Shown: positions 9,590 through 21,939 of the stretch, piece after piece
Layout: each line of letters opens with the position of its first letter
Position numbering within the stretch: position 1 is the stretch's first letter
Source of the DNA: Ochromonas danica
Lineage: Eukaryota > Sar > Chrysophyceae > Chromulinales > Chromulinaceae
Reading direction: 5' to 3'
Assembly: GCA_015146655.1 (NCBI GenBank)
Contig: VKHL01000011.1
Location: 274,584-338,583, forward strand
DNA length: 64,000 bases
Program-made: the position numbers and the translations under genes
Notes under the pieces: model-generated
The model's input: the letters and a program-made list of their open reading frames with translations, nothing else
Databases searched by the model: none
Told to the model about the DNA's origin: nothing

Positions 9590-11408
9590 TTACTTGGCTG
9601 AGACTTTAGAATGAGAAACCGAACCTTTATTGGAAAGAGAAACTCCACGACTCATAGTAGGAAGGAAAGCCGCAAATATACCCTCAACAGCTGAACCAAA
9701 AAGCTTTGAGCTGCCCTTGCTACGACCTTTCTTGCGACTTTTGTTTGCTAACCAGAGTGTAGGAGAAGGAATGAAATAATCAGACCAATTTCAAAGAGAA
9801 GAGAATCCTTACCATTCATAACATAGGCCTTCATAAATCTCTCTTGTTCTTCCTTGGAGAAAAATTGCCGTTTCTGTACTACCAGAAAATAGTAAACCAC
9901 TACGAGTGAGAAGAGAATGACGAGTGAGACACCAAGCCCAGTCGCTTCTGGGCTGTAATACAAGGTAATAATAAAGATCATCACGAAGAAACCAATCACC
10001 ACCAAAGCTCCAGGAATACCAAACGGACTTCTCAGACCTCTCTCCATACTCGAAAACCTGGTGGCAAAGATCATGTAAGCAGCCATCAGAAACCAGTACA
10101 TGATGGAGTTTAAAAGCTGAGCAAACTCCGTATAGACAGATCCATAGTTCTCCACTTTATAGTAGCCCACAAGAAGAACCAGGAAACTCAAGATGGAGCA
10201 TACCAACAAAGCCATTGTAGGCTTTTGACCAACTTTCATTCCACTACCCTCAACTTCGCCATCGTCCTTCCCTCCTGGTACAACAGCAGTAGCTCCACGA
10301 AGTGGCGCACTACTGTCTTTCACTCGATGCCCCTGACCCATTGCCAGAAAAGGGGGAAGTAACCCAGAACCAGCCATGGACCGCATTTGACGAGCGGCAC
10401 AATACAAAAACCCAATATAGGCACCAAGCGCTCCAGGTAAAGATAAGAATGTGATCCCCTCAATATCTGCTCTCGGGAAAACAAGGCTCAAACCCATATT
10501 ATACGCGTACGGTTGATTCATGACGAGGGTATCATTGTAGACATAGGCTGATTGAGCTACAACAGACGCAAAAGCTACCAAAGCAGACCAGGTCATCACG
10601 TGGACCAAAGATCTAGGTACAACATCATTACTCTACAAATAGAAGTTACCAATAACTGTTCCCCTGATGAGAACAGAAGAGACAACCATACCTGTTCATC
10701 CAAACAAGTGCGCAATGCATCCAAAGTTGAGAGAAGATAAGTAGCATACGGAAAGCCCAAGAGAAAGTGATCAGGATTTGAGTCCCATCGTGAACCTTGC
10801 AAATTGTGCAAGGAGCCTTTGGTGGTTGCACCAAAGATAAAGATAAGCTGAATAACAAAGATAGTCACACCCAACAACCCCACTGCCCACCAAATTAATC
10901 GCATCTGAAAATAGTGTAGCAGATTGAAGATGACCAGAACAGCCAGCCATACAACTATCTGATGGTTGGCATCGTAGTGATAAACATCATAGAAAATGGT
11001 ATTTAGACGATTAGTGCTGAGTGCTGCATAGAGAAGATATTTCCCAGTCTCAATCATACCCGCGATATAACCCATCATCGGGCCCAACGTGGCGCGAGAG
11101 TAGCCATAACAGCCACCTGAGAATGGTACAATGGAGACCATTTCGGCAAAACTGAAGGTCCACATGAAGAAAGCGAAAGTGTAGACTGCAACAACAAGGA
11201 AGTAGAGGTAAAAGCCCAGCACAGCATAACCTTGATTCCATCTGGAGATCTGACGACCACACATGACACAAATGCCTACAAGAAGCAAAAACACACCCAC
11301 AGTTCAATCAAAAGGACTTGGAACAGGAAGAAACTCAATTCACCTACCCAGAGCATAAACATAGAAGAGTCCGCCTCTTCCAAACAATTTCTTCACCCAG
11401 TTACTCAT
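9590..11408 (-). CDS. APC-superfamily amino acid permease
   Basis: Four exons: 11408-11348, 11275-10692, 10632-9813 and 9747-9590, all with GT-AG introns of 59-72 nt, giving about 540 residues. Roughly a dozen hydrophobic segments are visible. After the start (MSNWVKKLFGRGGLFYVYAL) come GICVMCGRQISRWNQG and SGGCYGYSRATLGP, the conserved first-helix and substrate-site region of amino acid/polyamine/ethanolamine permeases. The C-terminus is cytosolic and basic (NKSRKKGRSKGSSK). Probably a plasma or organelle membrane importer; the substrate cannot be named. Its last exon and 3' flank were copied to 3893-4326. Confidence 0.85.
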
Positions 11409-12087
11409 GATGACAGCTGACAGCTCTCTTGTGATTCAATCCGATTCACCCTGAATCAGAATGCTGGAATGCGAATGCAGAATGCAACGATGTTCGACTG
11501 AACACACCATCGTCACCAGAAGCGCTTTTCACCTTTCAGCCACAAAAGTCCGTTTTTCCTTCTTCGTGAAAAGAAACCCGTTTTCAGAGTTTTGGGATTG
11601 AATGAAAATGATTCAGAGCTACTCCGTTCTGTTATATTTTACATTTATCCAACAACCTAACATTTTCTTCAGAGTCAAGCAATAACCACTTTGTTCCCTT
11701 ATTCCTCGTGAAAGCTCTAGAAAGAACCTGAACTTGTAGTAACTATCTACTTTAACCATCTTACTTCACCTCCAACAATTCCATCGGCAAACCACAGTTA
11801 TATCAACACAACAATGCGCAGTAAAACAACGAAAACCAGCAGCCTCAACTGTTCAGCCAACAACTCGGAATGGAAATTGCAATGCGATATGGACTGCTTA
11901 CTTCAAGAACAGAAGAGATGGAGCTGCAGATTTATACAGTGGAATAGCTAATTAATTCCATTTCACCATCAGAGTAGAGGCTGTTCCGGGCAAGTCTGAT
12001 CTTTACTTCAAAAGACCACATGCCAGATAGATAACTCCCAAAGAAAGGACTTACCAGTTATAATTGTATGTTTTTGTGATCCACTGA
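11409..12087. other. Intergenic region, no gene recognised
   Basis: Between the start of the permease gene and the 3' end of the small conserved gene at 12088. Only short frames are present. It presumably holds the permease promoter, but I see no motif I can name. Confidence 0.5.
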
Positions 12088-12507
12088 TCAAGTATCGGAC
12101 TTGTCTTCTTGATCAACCAATACATCTCCTTCATCTTCTTTCTTCGCTTGTAACGCTGCTATTCTTCTTTTATTTCTCGCACTAATAAGTCTCCATGTGT
12201 TATCCTGCTCGAATTTGGTCAAATTTGCCCAATTAGCAATTCTTCTTGTGGTTCCATCTGGGTTGATGATGATTGGCCCTAAGTCATCCAATTTGAGGGT
12301 ATCACCCAAAGAAAGCTTGCGATAGCCTTCACTATTGTCAGAGACTGGAGGGAGCAGCGGAATTTCATCCTGAGTCGCATTTTCAGAGGAAGTCTGTCCT
12401 TCCAACGATGACGGTTCAATGCTACTTGCCCAACATGGTTGCAAAGGCAAAAGCCTGGATTTAAAGATTGCCATGGCATAAAGAAGCAATGTGAAGGCAA
12501 GCATCAT
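12088..12507 (-). CDS. Small conserved protein of unknown function
   Basis: 139 residues from ATG 12507, single exon. A hydrophobic N-terminus (MMLAFTLLLYAMAIF) looks like a signal anchor. The second half carries DDLGPIIINPDGTTRRIANW, then FEQDNTWRLISARNKRRIAALQ. I recall closely similar blocks (LGP..VN.DGT..RI.NW and RNK.RL..L) in short uncharacterised proteins of fungi and algae, so this is likely a real conserved family with no assigned role. The tail is acidic. It is divergent from COX6A, with about 260 bp between the two starts. Confidence 0.7.
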   Translation of the reverse strand: MMLAFTLLLYAMAIFKSRLLPLQPCWASSIEPSSLEGQTSSENATQDEIPLLPPVSDNSEGYRKLSLGDTLKLDDLGPIIINPDGTTRRIANWANLTKFEQDNTWRLISARNKRRIAALQAKKEDEGDVLVDQEDKSDT

Positions 12508-12768
12508 GATGTTCCCTGTTCATGCAATCCACAGTGATGAATGCAATGATCAAATCAAAAATCAGACTTCTGGAAACAAACAGAAGGCGGAGAACAAAAA
12601 CGTGTTTACTGTCGTCTAGCAAAACCACTCTGGCAATGCTGGGTAGTGAGCCCGATTCCGGGACTGCCACTTCCCACTCTGTTTGGCTCTCTGTTCTCGC
12701 TGGGTGTTGTCTGCTGTCTTGCTGCTTGGCATTCGTTGAGAAGATAAATCCATTTCAACTCCTCAATC

Positions 12769-13138
12769 ATGTTCCAGTCTGTTGTTAGAAGATCTGCTCC
12801 TATTGCTCGCAATGTGCGCATGATGAGCCATGGCCACGATGCCCAGGCTGAAGCTGCTCGTTGGAAGAAGCTCTCTTTCGGTGAGTTAGACAGTGCCCTT
12901 CAACTCCATTTAATTAATATTCAATCACCCATGCTGATATTTTCTCCGTTTATTATTAGGAATGGTCGGACTTTCCGCCGTTTTCGGAGCCTTTACTATT
13001 CTCACCGGCCACCACCACGAGCACGCCAGAGATGACTTGCCTTACATGCACATCCGTGCCAAGCCTTACCCTTGGAGATGCGACTGCAGCGTCTTCGATG
13101 GCAAGTGCTGGGAAAAGTGCGATGCTGAGAGCAAATAA
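12769..13138 (+). CDS. COX6A: Cytochrome c oxidase subunit 6A
   Basis: Two exons, 12769-12880 and 12960-13138, give 96 residues. The N-terminus (MFQSVVRRSAPIARNVRMMS) is a typical mitochondrial presequence. A single membrane helix follows (GMVGLSAVFGAFTILTG), then the family signature DDLPYMHIRAKPYPWR. COX6A is a nuclear-encoded inner-membrane subunit of respiratory complex IV. The tail is unusual: four cysteines (CDCSVFDGKCWEKC) occur where animal and fungal proteins end in a short hydrophilic stretch. Confidence 0.9.
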
Positions 13139-13517
13139 ATTAATTACTGAGTTGACATTGTAAGATCTTTCCGGAGAGGTTGGTGTACCTGACAATGAGC
13201 TGACTGACCCTTTCACGGAGCCCCAAAACTCAATAATTAAGTTAACTACTTCCTTTCCTTTTTATCTTCCATTGGGAAGTGTATTCTTTGAGGTTAAAAT
13301 GACATAAGCACATCCCAATTCAACAGCCATGCTTTATTATTAATATTATAAAGCACCGTACTCATAAAGCTTGAACGAACGATTGTTGAGTCCAAACAAA
13401 CGACACTATATGCAGTAAGAATGTCACAGAGTCAACCTTCCGTGAAACGTAACCCATCTCTTTCAAATAACCACACTTCAGGTTGTGACAGTATCTATAA
13501 CTATTTGCTCAACGTGG

Positions 13518-15368
13518 TTAAGCATCAAGTGCAGCAGTCTTCTTCTTCTCACTTGAGGTCAAAGGATCCTGCGTCTCAGAAGCATCCTGTCCTTCTTCAG
13601 CGAACCCACACGAAGTATCCTCTTCTTCGGCCTGCAGCGCAGCCAACTTGTCCACCAAAATTCTCGAGGGTTCGCCAACCTTTTCTTCGCGTTCATGCAG
13701 CTCTTCAAACTGCTTACCCATCTCCTTGGACACCCAGATCAAGAAGATGGATCCGACCACACCAACCACCGAGCCATAGCTGGCGTAAACATCAATTAGT
13801 CGTTGTTACTGGCAGACTTTAAGAATGGAGGAAACTCTTACTTGGTTAGATCAACAACGCTCGTGGCAAACGCGTTCGTAACTAGGGATCCAGCAGCTTT
13901 GGCACTACGCTGACCGAAGGTATCAATCCACGACTTGCACTTGAACTTAATAGATGTGGACGTCATTTGATAGAGAATTTCTTTGGTGGGATTGTTGAGA
14001 GCATAGCTCATACCTTTCATCACCATCATCACCGCAAAAACCATCTAAAATACAACCAGGTTAAGAAATGGCGGCACTTACAAAGCATCGAAGACAAGCT
14101 TTCTTACCCAAATGGATGGCATCGCCCATACCAAGGCAGCGCAGATTAACAACAGGACCGGGAAGAGAACAAGAGTCGTTGTGAGACCAAAACGATTGAT
14201 AATCATGCCTGTACCGAAGAGAGAGAACAAGAACGAAATGGAGTTTGTGGTCTGCCCGAAAAATCCCATAAATGATGCGAATGCTCTCAGAGCAGCCTGA
14301 GGATCATCGGGATACAAAGCCGCATAGCGCTCCTTGGCAAGCACTTTCATCATATAGTCTACGATAGTTACTTGGACCATGTAAAAGGAAGAAATGACAA
14401 AAATTCCTTTCACATAGTCATGCTCATAGAAGAGATAAAAGCCTTCCAAAATACCCTCTTCTTTCTTCCCAGACTTCTTCACGGAGGTTTCCTTCATACT
14501 GCCTTGCTCCATTATCTCGCCGTCAGAAGGTGCACCAAATCGTTTTACATAATAGTACATAGCAGCAGTCATCATGAACATAATCAAGGAGCCTGTCAGG
14601 TAAAGGGCAGGGATGCCAAGATAGTCAGCCTGAGTGGCTAAGGTGGGACCTAAAATAGATCCAATCTGAGCTCCAGCAACAATAAGACCAAAATTCTTTT
14701 TGGCAAAATTAACATCTACAGAAGCATTGACAAGAGCCCAATAACACTGTACAACCATGGATCCAAAGGACTCAATGGTGACATAGGACAACCAGCCAAG
14801 AAAGCGAGTAGGATCAGCTTTAGTATTTGCTAATCCCATAGTTGGATGAACTAACAAAATACCCATTAGACCAAAAAGTAAGCCATAAGCACATCCCATC
14901 ATATAGAACAAATGATGTTTTGGGTAGATATCGAGCAGCTTGTTATCTAAAGCAGAAACGATAGACATAATCAACAGAAACAACAATAGGTAGGAATGAC
15001 CAAGACTTACACACTATAACAAGTCCGAAGACTACAAATAAAGAAGCAATCTTTGCTTGTGGAATATATTCTACTCCATTAATTACACTCATAATAGGAT
15101 CTTTTAATGAACGTAATAACCAATATCCACCAACAACAAAAAATAAGGTTGCAGATAACCATAAGACACGAATTAAATCTTCTCCATGTAGATCACCAGT
15201 TAATGACTTCGTAATCTTTTCTAAATATTCACTTGCACGTGATGAAAGAGTTTCTGTTCCCATTTTACGCCATTGTTGGGATTCTAAATATTCTACACCT
15301 TTTTCATTTTTTTCTGCACTTTTATCAAAACTAACTACACCAATTGGTTGATCTTTCCTCTTTGACAT
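13518..15368 (-). CDS. TLC-type ATP/ADP (nucleotide) translocase
   Basis: Four exons: 15368-15011, 14946-14108, 14044-13842 and 13779-13518, giving about 553 residues. The first helix region reads [20 protein letters not shown] and exon 2 begins [17 protein letters not shown]. Both are typical of the TLC/NTT family of plastids and intracellular bacteria, which exchanges ATP/ADP or other nucleotides. About 11-12 membrane segments are present. No obvious plastid bipartite presequence is visible: the N-terminus ([20 protein letters not shown]) is hydrophilic, so a non-plastid membrane is possible. The C-terminus is long, acidic and hydrophilic. The family implies lateral origin at some depth. 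Confidence 0.85.
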
Positions 15369-15938
15369 GATCTATTTCCAAGAAAAGGTATATTTAGTAA
15401 AAATGATTGGTCTCTCTTTATCTGTTTTGTCTCACTGCTGTCCCACATTCTGACTATTATTATTGTTGTGGTCCCGCGCAAGATCGCTCTGCTGAAGTCC
15501 ACTGCTGGCCATTCCAGAACAAACGACAGAAATTTGATGACAGACTTTCATTATGAATCCTGAATCCACATAGATAAGGATTGTATATAATCTGAATACA
15601 TAGATCTAAATACGATTTAATTTATTCCTATTTGTATAGATTTTTTGATTTTTATTTAATGATAACAATTTATGGAATATCAATAATCTTGATATCACCA
15701 TATTTGTAAGGTTTATTATTAATTTATACAAAAGCAGGTAATTATCTTTTTTAATCTACTGGATGTTACTATAAGTTGTAACAATGACATTGAGAATGCA
15801 CAAAAGCATCACAAAGACCATTCGCAACCAATCCACACGCATCGTAATAATCGCACATCCTCCAAATTCAAAATTCGCAAAACAAACAAAACAAACACTT
15901 CCTGGAATTAGAAAGAAAGTATAAAGTTAAAATTGATC
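15369..15938. other. Divergent promoter region
   Basis: AT-rich spacer of 570 bp between the translocase and SMC6 starts, which point away from each other. No gene or long repeat is seen. The part 15590-15760 is very AT-rich, with short runs such as tttttgatttttatttaatg. Confidence 0.5.
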
Positions 15939-18900
15939 ATGCCTCCTCGAAAGCGAATAGCTAAAGAGGTAGAAGATGAATCTGGGACATCCCCGGAAGC
16001 ACAAGATTCTATGGATCTCTACCCTTCCCAGGCCACTCCTAAGAGAAGAGGTCGACCCCCAAAGCGAGCAAAATTAGAGGATAGTAATGATGAGGATGAA
16101 GATTATTTCCGATCTTTATCACTTGAAGCAGATGAGATGGATGAGGACGAGGAAGAAGAAGAAGAACCAGATGGTGGAAGAAAGCTTAAAACGAATTTCG
16201 AAGCTGGAGTTATTCGATCTATTTATGCTGAGAACTTTATGTGTCATCGAAAATTTCAAGTAAAATTAGGACCAGGATTAAACTTTGTAGTGGGTGCTAA
16301 TGGTTCTGGCAAATCTGCGGTGGTGTCAGCTATTCAATTGTGTTTGGGCGCCACTGCGCGTAGCACAGGACGAGGATCCTCTTTAGGCAAGTTTGTTCGT
16401 GAAGGTTCGAACGACCCTGCTTTAGTTAGAGTGACCTTGCTTAATACTGGTCCTGATGCTTATCAACCTGAAGTCTATGGGGATCGTATTGTTATTGAAA
16501 GAAAGTTTACGCGTACTGGTGGTGGAGGAGGATATTCAATCAAAGGAGCCAGAGGCAAAGAAATTTCTTCTCAAAAGAGTGATTTAGAGAAGATCTTACG
16601 TACATTTAATATCTTTGTTGATAATCCATGTTGTGTTCTTACTCAAGATGAATCCAAAAGATTTGTACAAGGTAAAGACAGTGAGAAGTACGACTTCTTT
16701 CTTAAAGCTACTGGATTATTTAACCTACGAGAAGAATTAAAAGAAGTGAATAATAATGCAGAAAAGACAGAAAATCTTGTGGAAGATTATCGTAAGAAGT
16801 TAGAAGATAAAGCACGTGGTTTGCAACAATTAAAAGCCAAATATGATCGCTTGCGTCATTTAGACACTTTACAAGATAAAATCAATTTATGTCGTGGGAA
16901 ACTGATATGGCTAGACGTAGTTGAGTGTCAAGAACGAGTGCGTGCAATTGATGCTGCTCTGGACAAGAGTGAAGCGGAAGTACAGAAACTACAGAATGAT
17001 CTAGATACATATTCTGGCAATGATCAAAGTCATGTGGAAGAGATGAAAGAATTAGAGGAAGAAATAGCTTCGATTCAACAACAACAAGAAGCAATTGCTG
17101 AGGAAAGTAATCAAAAACAAGCAGTTTATTTAGCAGCTTCAAGAAAATTTGAAGGACTCAAAGTGAATCTCAGTAATCAAGACAAGCGTCGCAGTGAATA
17201 TTCGATTCGTCTTACTAGAGCACAGAAAGAAGTGAAGGAATTGCAAGACAAAGCTCGAGCTGCAGCTAAAGACGAAGAGCGCGAGATCATTGACCGCATC
17301 GATCATTTGAACAGGTAGGAATACTTGCATCTGTCCTCTCCATTATGTCATTCTGTCTTCTCACCTCATGTCTCATCCCTTTTCCCTCGTTTCATTCTTA
17401 GTGGCATTGTTGAGGTGCAGCAAGAAGAGGAGAGGTTGCGTCAAGAGCGTTTGGAACTTCAAAAAAATGTGTTACGATTACAGAATCAACAGACTTCTCT
17501 TGACCGTGAAGAGCAGCAAGTCATCCGCGAGATTGATCGCGCAAAGCAAGAATACTCGCAAGTCTCATCTAGCAGTAGTCGTGTAGCAGTCTTTGGAGCG
17601 GATATGGTGTCATTTTGCGCTGAGATTGCTAGAGAATCATTCCGTGGCCCTGTGGTGGGCCCTGTGGGAACATGTGTCGCACTTAAAGAAGGCATGGAGG
17701 AGTGGAGTCAGGCTTTGGAGCGAACGCTGGGTCCCTTATTGCGTGCTTTTATCGTCACGGATGCTGATGATCGAGATCGCTTATCTGCTTTAGCAGCACG
17801 CCGTAATTTACGCAATTTGACCATTGTCACACAACCAGGACATGAACGTTATCGTGTTCAGGGCATTTCTGGTGGAGAAGGAAGTGTGTTGCTCGCACTA
17901 GGTTGTTTAAATGTTGAACACGATATTGTGTTTAACTGTTTGGTTGACCAGTTGAATATTGATCGAGTGGCTCTTGGGAAGAATGAAGATGCCATTTTAC
18001 AAAATTATGTGGAAGGACAAGGACGATCTCAACGATTACGTTATGGTTTGACCTCTGCTATCGATGCTAGAGGAAATGTTATCAAGTACCTCAATGGTAA
18101 TCAGTCTAGTGAAGCGAATCGCTTTCCCTTTCTCAACGTCTTAGCTAAGAGTTCTGTAGAGGTGTTAGCGAGTATTCAGCAGAGTATCGGTGAAAAGGAG
18201 AGACAAGTCGTATCATTGCGAAATCAAAAACTTGGTGTGGCTGGAGAAGTTTCATCTGGTCGCAAGAAGTTAGATTCCATGGATTCACAACTCTCCCGCA
18301 TAACAAAAGAGATCAGCAAGTTACAGAGAGATAAGCGAGAGGCTGAGACTAAGCTAGCTGAGCAACAAGATGCGAGTCGCATTGATACCACAGCGTTGGA
18401 ACAGGAAATCAGTGAACTGAAATCTTCTATCGAGACCGTATCCAATCAAATGGACCTTTTGCAAGTTGAGATTAATGACAGCAAGCAAGAAATGGAAGAG
18501 AAATTAAAAGAAAAACGTCGAGTTGAGGCAGAACGTGGTCAACTTGTTGATCAGGCGAAGCAACAAGAGAAGAGAATCGAAGAGATTATGCGAAGACGTC
18601 GTCTTGCTGAACGAAAGCTCTCAGACATTAAGAAGCGAGTAGATGACAAGAAACAAGAAGCTTCTCGATATCAAACCCAATTAGCCAAGGCTCATGAAGA
18701 CCTTAACACGAGGACAGAATATGCCATGGAAGAGACAAAGAAGTTAATCGCTGATTGGGATGAGGAACCTTTGGATATAGATGATCATGAAACTCGGGCA
18801 TTTCTTGACAAGAAATCCAAAGAGTTGAAAGCAGAGTTAATCCAAGGACAAAATGATGCTGGATTACGTGGAGAGAGTGTGGAAATGGTGAAGAAACGTT

Positions 18901-19496
18901 ATGAAAAAGCTAAGAATGATTTTGAAAAAGCTCAACGAGTAATGGAAGAAGTGGAAAAGAATTTGGATTCTTTACAGAGTGATAAAGAACAACGTCGTAA
19001 GAAATGGCTGGGAGCTTTACGAGCTAACACGAAAAGCACTAAGGAGAAGTTTGATAACTATGTTCAAGCTAAAGGTGCTGCTGGCACAGTAGAATTCAAT
19101 CATAAAGAACACTCACTGACTGTCCAATTCCAAGTGGATAATGCTGATCAAACTTCTATTCGCAATGATGTACGAAATTTATCTGGAGGAGAACGTTCTT
19201 TTGTTACCTTTTCGTTGTTATTGGCATTAGGACATGTGATTGAAAGTCCTTTCAGATTAATGGATGAATATGATGTTTACATGGATGAGCCAACTCGTAA
19301 GCTCACCTTAGACCTCTTGCAAGAATACAGCAAGCAAGCTGATCAACGTGGTCGACAGTTTATTATCTTGACTCCACACAAGCTGGGTGATTTACGTCCT
19401 TCGAATATGTTACGTATCTTCCAGATGGCAGAACCTGTTCGTCAGTCAGCCAATGGCCCACAACAACAAACTCTTCCTTTCACTGAAGATGCTTAA
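15939..19496 (+). CDS. SMC6: Structural maintenance of chromosomes protein 6
   Basis: Two exons, 15939-17314 and 17402-19496, give about 1156 residues. A nuclear-type basic/acidic leader precedes the head domain: IRSIYAENFMCHRKFQVKLG, Walker A GANGSGKSAVVSAI, and the SMC6-specific DNPCCVLTQDESKRFVQGKD. Long coiled coils flank a central hinge (about residues 540-700). The C-terminal head has signature LSGGERSFVTFSLLLALG and Walker B FRLMDEYDVYMDE. SMC6 pairs with SMC5 in the SMC5/6 complex for recombination repair and replication-fork stability. I chose ATG 15939 (MPPRKRIAKE). Confidence 0.95.
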
Positions 19497-19670
19497 CTAC
19501 TAACTACTACACTACAAACAATCATTATCTATAATACTACTTGAACATGAATGACACTTTCTTGTGAATGGAGAGAACTTTTTTATATTTTAAATCTCTA
19601 ATGACAACCTTGCTTTGATCACTCTTCTAACAACAATAACAACACACTTGCTTCCAGTATGGTAGTTTTG

Positions 19671-21866
19671 TTATTTGCGTTGCTTCTTGTTTCCTCCACC
19701 ACTCTTCTGACCAGGACCACCCTTACCTTTCTTCTTTCCTTTCTGACTATGGGCTTGAGCATATTCTGTCTTGCGTTTCTTAGCAGCATAACCTTTACGT
19801 CTTTGTCCATGCTTGGTGTCTTCCACATCTTTCTCCTCGTCATCATCCTCAGCTAATGAGAAAGCAGTTCTCTTACGAACATCTGATGGCTGACAAGGTA
19901 AAGGCGCAATTTCCTTCGAGATAATAATATCCACTATTCGACTATACTTTCGATCAGGATAGCCTTTGATAACAGCCAAAGCAAAGGAACCATCACCTAA
20001 ATTCTCTTCTTCTGTAGTACGTTGTCCCAATCGATCAATAATAGAAGTTCCATCACGTAAACCTTGCATAGCAAGATCTTCCACTTTATCTTCTTCCTCT
20101 ACCATAGGTTGAGATTTATTATTACTACCAGATTTAGTAGTCAGTAGTAATGACCATTGCTCTAACATTCTCTGACGTAGACGAGGATAGCGTAATAAAA
20201 CATTATGCATCATAGCAAGAAGAATATCAGCAATGCCATCAAGATGATGAAGAGCATTGATTAATAAGAGACGAACAAACGTCAAGACAATCTCTAAACT
20301 CTCTATACGACGTTTTAATAAAGACATTTCAATACATTCCAGTAATTGTTGCCAATATTGGAAAGTAACAGGAACTTCTCTCATGACAGCTTGTAAATGT
20401 AAAAGATAGACATTATCATCCATTTTAAGTACTTCACCTGCACCTGTTAATGTTTGTAAAGCACAATGAATTGATAAACATCTAACTTCTAAAGGAGGAC
20501 TTGGTTGTAACTCTAAGAGATTACGAAGATGTCCTAAGAGATCCATTACAGTATCTAAATTGATTAAATGTGTAATCTTACCCAAACCTTCTAAAGCAAC
20601 AGGTAATAATACAAATCCAATCTTTGCTTTTAATATACGGAAATAGATTAATGCAATCTCTTGTAAGGCATTGCCTTGAAAACGTAGTTTTGACATTTTA
20701 TCAGCTTCCATATTCGCTTCCATCATCATCGCCTCGACAGGATCATCTTTCCTCTTTCTCTTCTTTCTTGCACTTTTCACTTGAATTTGTAATGCTTTCA
20801 CTTTATCTTCATGAACAGTTAATCGTATAGCTTGTAAAGCACGTAAGAGACGTGGTGGAATATGAAATTTCGTTGTTGTCAATAGTTTACTCATGGTAGT
20901 CACTAATTCAAAAGAAAGATCACCTTGTTGATCACGATGAACGACTTCTTCTAATGTAGAAGCACATAATTCAGTTACTTCTTCAGCATTTTCTTGTGCA
21001 CCACGATGTAATAGAGTTGTCAGTAGATTAGATCGTAAATTAAATTGATTTAATGTTTTGAATAATTCACATTGACAACGTAATGCTACCATTGCTAAAC
21101 GTTGATTTAAGTCAAAGGAAGGTTTTAATGGATGCTTTATAGATCCTAATCCTTCCACTACTTGTTTCTCTAATAGACGTAGAAAGCGTTCATATGCTTT
21201 TAATAGCGCCACTTCATAATCATGTAAACGTTTAGTTTCTTTCTTTAACTGTTGATGTGATTCTAGACTATCTTTAGCATCAGATCGAATACGATAAGAT
21301 GGACAAATATCTTTAAAGACTAATGTAGCTGATTGCATAGCTAATTCACATTCCATTACTTCACGACTGCTAATTAAGGTTAAGAGATCTTTCATAGTGT
21401 ATTCCTGGTCCTCTTGTGGCAGTCCACTACCTGCTCTATCACCTTTACCACGTAAGATAGCTGTCTCAGGATTAGCAGTGATAGAGGTACAAATATCTGC
21501 TAGACGTTGTTTGAGTTCTATTTCCTCAGCAGGAGAACGATTAAGAAGATGAACAGCCACGACTTCCACTGCCTTGACCACTGCTGCTGCTTGACTATCT
21601 TCTACACCTCCATTCTCACCTCCTTCTCCTTCAGCTGCTTCTTGATCAGGTTCGTCTTCTTCATCACCATCGTCATGAATGATCACCTCATTATCTTCTT
21701 GTTCTTGTTGTTGTTTACTTTGTTTGATAATAGCCTTCTTGACTTTGAATACTTTATTACCTTTCTTAATAGGTAAACCATCTGCCTCATGGAGGTCATC
21801 TGACCATCCTGGAGTAAATGGTTGACGACTTCTTGTCGCTTCTCTCTTCGCTTCTTTCCCCTCCAT
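19671..21866 (-). CDS. NOC3: Nucleolar complex protein 3 (NOC3/FAD24)
   Basis: Single exon, about 731 residues from ATG 21866 (MEGKEAKREATRSRQPFTPG). After an acidic region comes the NOC3 N-terminal domain, with the conserved link ICTSITANPETAI at about residue 130, then helical repeats. The CBF/Mak21-type C-terminal half includes VLLPVALEGLGKITHLINLD and LGHLRNLLELQPSPPLEVRC. The tail is Lys-rich (KKKGKGGPGQK), as in nucleolar proteins. NOC3 acts with NOC2 in nuclear maturation and export of pre-60S ribosomal particles, and in yeast also in replication licensing. Confidence 0.9.
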   Translation of the reverse strand: MEGKEAKREATRSRQPFTPGWSDDLHEADGLPIKKGNKVFKVKKAIIKQSKQQQEQEDNEVIIHDDGDEEDEPDQEAAEGEGGENGGVEDSQAAAVVKAVEVVAVHLLNRSPAEEIELKQRLADICTSITANPETAILRGKGDRAGSGLPQEDQEYTMKDLLTLISSREVMECELAMQSATLVFKDICPSYRIRSDAKDSLESHQQLKKETKRLHDYEVALLKAYERFLRLLEKQVVEGLGSIKHPLKPSFDLNQRLAMVALRCQCELFKTLNQFNLRSNLLTTLLHRGAQENAEEVTELCASTLEEVVHRDQQGDLSFELVTTMSKLLTTTKFHIPPRLLRALQAIRLTVHEDKVKALQIQVKSARKKRKRKDDPVEAMMMEANMEADKMSKLRFQGNALQEIALIYFRILKAKIGFVLLPVALEGLGKITHLINLDTVMDLLGHLRNLLELQPSPPLEVRCLSIHCALQTLTGAGEVLKMDDNVYLLHLQAVMREVPVTFQYWQQLLECIEMSLLKRRIESLEIVLTFVRLLLINALHHLDGIADILLAMMHNVLLRYPRLRQRMLEQWSLLLTTKSGSNNKSQPMVEEEDKVEDLAMQGLRDGTSIIDRLGQRTTEEENLGDGSFALAVIKGYPDRKYSRIVDIIISKEIAPLPCQPSDVRKRTAFSLAEDDDEEKDVEDTKHGQRRKGYAAKKRKTEYAQAHSQKGKKKGKGGPGQKSGGGNKKQRK

Positions 21867-21910
21867 TTGTTTCTTGTTGTCCTCACCATGCTCTCCACCA
21901 ATGCAAGAAG

Positions 21911-21938
21911 AAACGCGCTTTTGATATAAGCGCGTTTT
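21911..21938. promoter_or_regulatory. Perfect small palindrome upstream of NOC3
   Basis: The arms aaacgcgctt and aagcgcgttt flank an 8-base spacer, about 45 bp upstream of the NOC3 start codon. A related aagcgcgctt lies at about 41096, 75 bp before the start at 41170. The CGCG core resembles cell-cycle or ribosome-biogenesis promoter elements, but function is inference. Confidence 0.4.
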
Positions 21939-21939
21939 C

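Noticed and set aside
13421-13822. Plus-strand frame rich in Pro and Ser
   Set aside because: Antisense to the last exon of the nucleotide translocase, whose frame and splicing are clear.
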